Shown: positions 7,099 through 10,126 of the stretch, piece after piece | How positions within the stretch are numbered: the first letter of the stretch is position 1 | Layout of the letters: each line of letters starts with the position of its first letter | Source: Candidatus Omnitrophota bacterium | Lineage (GTDB): Bacteria > Omnitrophota > Gorgyraeia > Tantalellales > Tantalellaceae | Assembly (NCBI GenBank): GCA_028717825.1 | Contig: JAQUNB010000024.1 | Span: 1-10,126 of the forward strand | Length of the DNA: 10,126 nt | Direction of reading: 5' to 3' | Program-made: the position numbers and the translations under genes | Notes under the pieces: generated by a model | What the model saw: the letters and a program-made list of their open reading frames with translations, nothing else | Told to the model about the DNA's origin: nothing | Database searches by the model: none

Positions 7099-7758
7099 AT
7101 GATAATCACCAGACAAAAACCCATACCGGAGATCATGGAGTACATAAAAGGGAAAAACGGGCTTTTTCTTGTGGGCTGTGAACTCTGCGCGACGACCTGC
7201 AAGACAGGCGGGTCGGAGCAAGTAAAGAAAATGGCGGAATTTTTGAAAAATAACAACAAAGAAGTGACCGGATGGGTCGTGTTGGATCCGGCGTGCAGCG
7301 CACTAGCCGTCAGAAAATTCTTGCGTGAGAACGCCGCGGCTATTAGTAAAACTGACGCCATTCTTTGTCTCGCCTGCGGTGGTGGAACGCAAGCGATAAG
7401 CGAGATCGCTGATTCAATAGAAGTAATTCCGTGTAACGATACGCTTTTTCAGGGAGAGCTTAAGGCGGCTTCACTTAAAGGGTCTGAATTCGCTCAAAAA
7501 TGTTCATTGTGCGGCGATTGTATGTTGGCGATCACCGGCGGTATTTGCCCAATAACGCATTGCCCCAAAGGCCTAGTCAACGGTCCGTGCGGCGGGGTAA
7601 AGAACGGCAAGTGCGAGGTCGACGAAAGTATTGATTGTGTTTGGATAAATATTTATAACCGGCTTAAAAAACGTAATAAGATTGCCGAGATGAAAAAGAT
7701 CCGCAAAGCAAAGGACCACAGCAAAGATAAAAAGCCGCAGAAGATCACTACAGAATGA
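7099..7758 (+). CDS. metV: Methylenetetrahydrofolate reductase C-terminal / MetV family protein
   Basis: The 219-residue protein is rich in cysteine: C27-x2-C30-x3-C34 near the N-terminus, C90-x2-C93 before a GGG turn, then a cluster C135-x2-C138-x2-C141, C150, C155, followed by the family signature CPKGLVNGPCGG (155-166), GKCEVD and CVWxxIYxRL (180-189). These fit MetV, the small cysteine-rich (metal or Fe-S binding) subunit that pairs with MetF in reduction of methylene-THF to methyl-THF in the Wood-Ljungdahl pathway. The protein should be cytoplasmic. AGGAG (7088-7092) lies 6 nt before the ATG. The gene follows the small coiled-coil gene by 21 bp and overlaps yggS by 4 bp (ATGA). No metF is present in the window, so the catalytic subunit must be encoded elsewhere or upstream of the region shown. 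The C-terminal 25 residues form a lysine-rich tail. Confidence 0.87.
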   Translation: MIITRQKPIPEIMEYIKGKNGLFLVGCELCATTCKTGGSEQVKKMAEFLKNNNKEVTGWVVLDPACSALAVRKFLRENAAAISKTDAILCLACGGGTQAISEIADSIEVIPCNDTLFQGELKAASLKGSEFAQKCSLCGDCMLAITGGICPITHCPKGLVNGPCGGVKNGKCEVDESIDCVWINIYNRLKKRNKIAEMKKIRKAKDHSKDKKPQKITTE

Positions 7759-8420
7759 AAAATACCGTTATTACTAACAATGTGAAAGAACTTTTGGCGG
7801 TCTTGCCGGCGGATGTTGAGCTGGTCGCTGCCGCTAAAGCAAGGTCCACAGAAGAGATACTGGAAGCGGTGTCTGCCGGTGTAAAAGTGATAGGCGAGAA
7901 TTATATTCAGGAAGCGGAGGCCGCGTTAAAAGAGATCGGGCACGGAGTAAGGTGGCATTTTATCGGACACCTCCAGAAAAATAAAGTAAAAAAAGCGGCC
8001 GAACTATTTGACATGATCGAAACTCTGGACGACGTAACGACGGCGGAAGCGCTGAACAGAAATTGCGCGAACATTGGAAAAGTAATGCCGGTTCTGGTAG
8101 AGGTTAATAGCGGGCGCGAAGCGCAAAAGTCCGGTGTTTTTCCGGAGAAAGTCTTAGAATTCGTTAAAACCATTTCAGGATTAAGTAATATATCGGTAAA
8201 AGGCCTAATGACCATGGGGCCGTTCTCGGGAGACCCTGAAGAAGCACGGCCGTTCTTTAAGGAGACAAAAAAGATTTTTGACATATTGAAAAAGGCGCAT
8301 CTCGCGAATGTTGAAATGCGGTATTTATCGATGGGGATGACCAATTCGTATAAAGTCGCTATAGAAGAAGGCGCGAACGTTGTCCGGATCGGTACTCGGA
8401 TATTCGGCGAGCGGGATTAG
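7755..8420 (+). CDS. yggS: YggS/PLPBP-family pyridoxal phosphate homeostasis protein
   Basis: The 221-residue protein matches the family in length and in all main motifs: the PLP-lysine segment LVAAAKARS with Lys28, IGENYIQEA (46-54), WHFIGHLQKNKVK (67-79), the MPVLVEVNSG strand (111-120), KGLMTMGP (149-156) and the phosphate-binding end SMGMTNSYKVAIEEG followed by VRIGTRIFG (210-218). Family members are single-domain, fold-type III PLP-binding proteins without proven enzymatic activity that buffer PLP and affect amino-acid pools. The start codon overlaps the metV stop (ATGA), which indicates translational coupling. The family usual partner position is near pilT, proC or ylm-type division genes, so the link to metV is different here. 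Confidence 0.93.
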   Translation: MKNTVITNNVKELLAVLPADVELVAAAKARSTEEILEAVSAGVKVIGENYIQEAEAALKEIGHGVRWHFIGHLQKNKVKKAAELFDMIETLDDVTTAEALNRNCANIGKVMPVLVEVNSGREAQKSGVFPEKVLEFVKTISGLSNISVKGLMTMGPFSGDPEEARPFFKETKKIFDILKKAHLANVEMRYLSMGMTNSYKVAIEEGANVVRIGTRIFGERD

Positions 8421-8433
8421 TAGAATACCTGTA

Positions 8434-8517
8434 CGTCATTCCGGATTCGCCGAAGGCGGAATCCGGAATCCAGAATAATTAAATTTTTATTGGATCCCCG
8501 CTTTCGCGGGGATGACG
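8434..8517. repeat. 84-bp two-hairpin palindromic element (MITE/REP-like)
   Basis: The ends are inverted repeats, CGTCATTCC (8434-8442) and GGGATGACG (8509-8517), matching at 8 of 9 positions. The left arm forms a 14-bp hairpin with one bulged G (8438-8451 with 8455-8469, loop GAA). The right arm forms a perfect 8-bp hairpin ATCCCCGC-TTTC-GCGGGGAT (8494-8513). The centre is AT-rich. Such CGTCAT...ATGACG elements are dispersed in many bacterial genomes. It begins 13 bp after the yggS stop, so the hairpins may also end that transcript or protect its 3' end. Confidence 0.75.
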
Positions 8518-8574
8518 GGCTGAGAATTAGATTCACACTAGGAATATGCGGCCATAGTGGACAGAAAACAGAAC

Positions 8575-8580
8575 AGAGGA
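8575..8580 (+). promoter_or_regulatory. Ribosome binding site that decides the hydrolase start
   Basis: AGAGGA lies 3 nt before the ATG at 8584. The in-frame GTG at 8557 has only a weak AGGA 13 nt upstream and would add nine polar residues not expected in the family, so ATG 8584 is preferred. Confidence 0.55.
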
Positions 8581-8583
8581 TCT

Positions 8584-9294
8584 ATGTATGTAAAAGTGTT
8601 GTACGATCATAAAGCGAAACCGGGGCTTCTTGCCGGGCACGGGTTTGCGTGTCTCGTCGATCAAAAAGTTCTATTTGACACGGGCGGGGACCTGAACGGT
8701 CTGGTTGAGAACATGGACCGGATGATGGTTTCCGCTAAAGATATCGAAAGTGTCGTTATATCACATGATCACTGGGACCACACGGAAGGGCTATGGGAGC
8801 TTTTGCGCAGAAAAAACGCTCTAAAGGTCTATGCCGGTTCCTCTTTCAGTGATACATTCAAAACGTGTGTGAAGGAATCCGGAGGCGCGATCGTTCCGGT
8901 CGATCACACCATGAAAGTGGCAAAGAAGATCTTTGTGACGCGTGAATTTACTTTCGAATATAAAGATAAGCAGATGGCTGAGCACGCGCTGATCATTAAG
9001 GGCGAGAAAGGCGTTTCGGTCATTACCGGCTGCGCGCACCCGGGGATAGTGAATATGCTCGAGGCGATAAAAAAAGAATTGAAGATCAAAAAGTTTTATA
9101 TGGTGTTTGGCGGGTATCATCTAGAAGGTAAAGACAGAGACGAACTGCGAAAGATCATAGCTGATTTTGTCCGGATAGGCGTCGAGAAAGTCGGGCCCAC
9201 GCATTGCGCGGGTGAAAAAGTTCGCAGGATGTTCAAAAGCCGTTATCAAAATAATTTTGTCCCCGTAAAGGGCGGGTACGTTATACAACTCTGA
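8584..9294 (+). CDS. Metallo-beta-lactamase-fold hydrolase, COG1237-like
   Basis: The 236-residue protein (from the ATG at 8584) carries the metal-binding HxHxDH motif as SHDHWDH (His61, His63, Asp65, His66), then His152 in GCAHPGIVN, His179 in GGYHL and His207 in PTHCAG. The GCAHPG, GGYHL and PTHC motifs are typical of the COG1237 branch, which includes archaeal proteins named as dihydropterin ribofuranosyl-aminobenzene phosphate synthases, a methanopterin pathway enzyme. In bacteria these proteins mostly lack a proven substrate, so only a two-metal hydrolase role is safe. There is no signal peptide, so it should be cytoplasmic. The gene stands between two copies of the same palindromic repeat and ends 54 bp before the thioredoxin reductase gene. 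An in-frame GTG at 8557 is an alternative start. Confidence 0.9.
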   Translation: MYVKVLYDHKAKPGLLAGHGFACLVDQKVLFDTGGDLNGLVENMDRMMVSAKDIESVVISHDHWDHTEGLWELLRRKNALKVYAGSSFSDTFKTCVKESGGAIVPVDHTMKVAKKIFVTREFTFEYKDKQMAEHALIIKGEKGVSVITGCAHPGIVNMLEAIKKELKIKKFYMVFGGYHLEGKDRDELRKIIADFVRIGVEKVGPTHCAGEKVRRMFKSRYQNNFVPVKGGYVIQL

Positions 9295-9303
9295 TAACTA
9301 AAT

Positions 9304-9331
9304 TAGATGTCCGTTTGCGCGGGCATGACAG
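9304..9331. repeat. Degenerate half copy of the 8434-8517 palindromic element
   Basis: This stretch aligns without gaps to the right arm of the upstream element (8491-8518) with 21 of 28 matching bases. It keeps a hairpin, TGTCCG (9308-9313) with CGGGCA (9320-9325). One stem pair differs from the other copy by a compensated C-G to G-C change (9309/9324). It lies between the hydrolase stop and the trxB start. Confidence 0.55.
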
Positions 9332-9348
9332 TGAAGGGGAAAAGCGTT

Positions 9349-10126
9349 ATGAAAGACAAAAAATTTGACATTATCATAATCGGAGGCGGGCCTGCGGGGT
9401 TCGCGGCGGGGATCTACGCGGCGCGGTCAAGGATGATAACGCTTGTTATCGAAAGTTTATCGATCATGGGTCAGGCGACAATGACCGAGGTGATCGAGAA
9501 CTATCCGGGGATCGAAAAGATGACAGGGATAGATCTGGTGTTTGCAATGAAGCGCCAAGCGGAATCCTTCGGAACAAAGTTCACTCAGGGAACGGTGAAA
9601 AAACTTTTTCTGCGGACCGACAGCGGTAAAAAGTTTTGGCGTGTCGAGGATGAGAACGGTGTTTATGAAGCGCAGGCTGTTATCGTCGCAAGCGGCGCGC
9701 ACTCGAAACAATTGGACGTGCCCGGGGAGAAAGAGCTTATCGGAAAAGGTGTTTCGTATTGCGCGACATGCGACGGCGCGTTCTTTAAAGAGAAAAATAT
9801 CGTTGTCGTCGGTGGAGGTGACGCCGCGGTAGAAGAGGCGTTATATCTGACGCGTTTCGGAAAAAGGGTTACGCTGATCCATAGGCGCGACAAACTACGT
9901 GCGGCAAAAATATATCAGGAAAGGTTCTTTGCCAATAATAAAACCGAATTTATCGGCGAAAATATAGTGGAAGGGATAATAGGTAAAGATAAAGTGGAAG
10001 GCGTTGCCGTAAAGAACTTAAAGACCGGAGAAAAGGGCTCGGTGAGCTGTGACGGTGTTTTTATTTTTGTTGGATGGGAACCAAATACGGATTTTTTAAA
10101 AGGTATCATCCGTCTTGACCAGAAAG
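9349..10126 (+). CDS. trxB: Thioredoxin-disulfide reductase (3' end outside window)
   Basis: The first 259 codons of a low-molecular-weight thioredoxin reductase are present; the last 50 or so residues lie beyond the right edge. The flavoprotein uses NADPH to reduce thioredoxin. Visible motifs are the FAD-binding GGGPAG (12-17), ENYPG (50-54), the second-domain ASGAHSKQLDVPGE segment (114-127), the redox-active CATC (Cys138, Cys141) followed by Asp142, the NADPH-binding GGGDAAVEEA (155-164) and HRRDKLRA (178-185), whose two arginines fit preference for NADPH over NADH. AAGGGG (9334-9339) lies 9 nt before the ATG, supporting the start. The protein is cytoplasmic. With only 54 bp to the hydrolase gene, readthrough from that gene is likely, although a repeat hairpin lies between them. 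No thioredoxin gene is seen in the window. Confidence 0.95.
   Translation, partial: MKDKKFDIIIIGGGPAGFAAGIYAARSRMITLVIESLSIMGQATMTEVIENYPGIEKMTGIDLVFAMKRQAESFGTKFTQGTVKKLFLRTDSGKKFWRVEDENGVYEAQAVIVASGAHSKQLDVPGEKELIGKGVSYCATCDGAFFKEKNIVVVGGGDAAVEEALYLTRFGKRVTLIHRRDKLRAAKIYQERFFANNKTEFIGENIVEGIIGKDKVEGVAVKNLKTGEKGSVSCDGVFIFVGWEPNTDFLKGIIRLDQK

Noticed and set aside
7907..8344. 145-codon open frame on the minus strand
   Set aside because: It is antisense to yggS, whose motifs are complete on the + strand.
8557..8583. GTG start extending the hydrolase by nine residues
   Set aside because: The spacing to any Shine-Dalgarno is poor, and ATG 8584 has AGAGGA immediately upstream and starts with the family-typical strand.
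9257..9286. Promoter for trxB (TTGTCC, 18 bp, TTATAC)
   Set aside because: Both boxes are weak and lie within the hydrolase coding end; chance occurrence is likely.

Overview
The window looks like part of a chromosome from an uncultivated bacterium of the Omnitrophota (Candidatus Omnitrophica) type, although nothing in it fixes the taxonomy. The inference rests on a very large multidomain membrane protein with a transglutaminase-like and a DUF58-like part, a MetV-type Wood-Ljungdahl protein, moderate GC with many AGA/AGG/ATA codons, and no rRNA, tRNA or phage genes. All recognisable genes lie on the + strand.

Layout. Positions 2-6604 hold one giant coding region, probably cut off at its 5' end, because the frame is open to the window edge and no ribosome binding site is visible. 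It reads transglutaminase-like domain, W/GP-repeat beta-rich region (propeller-like), helical region, membrane helix, DUF58-like cytoplasmic region, two membrane helices, Pro/Glu-rich linker, and an unrecognised alpha/beta C-terminal domain. A gap of about 310 bp follows (6605-6915). It holds a palindromic hairpin, a set of mutually exclusive pairings, an unexplained open stretch on the minus strand, and a good sigma70-type promoter at its end.

That promoter drives a compact unit: a 53-residue coiled-coil protein, then metV (methylenetetrahydrofolate reductase C-terminal/MetV family), then a YggS/PLPBP-family PLP homeostasis protein whose start overlaps the metV stop by 4 bp. A two-hairpin palindromic repeat (8434-8517) separates this unit from a metallo-beta-lactamase-fold hydrolase. 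A degenerate half copy of the same repeat (9304-9331) separates the hydrolase from a thioredoxin reductase gene that runs off the right edge.

How the genes fit together. The metV-yggS unit links one-carbon metabolism with vitamin B6 homeostasis. The hydrolase and thioredoxin reductase may be cotranscribed housekeeping genes. The giant protein appears to combine, in one chain, activities that are usually encoded by adjacent separate genes (transglutaminase-like and DUF58 proteins of MoxR-type clusters). By the positive-inside rule its N-terminal 1,320 residues would be extracytoplasmic and the DUF58 part cytoplasmic.
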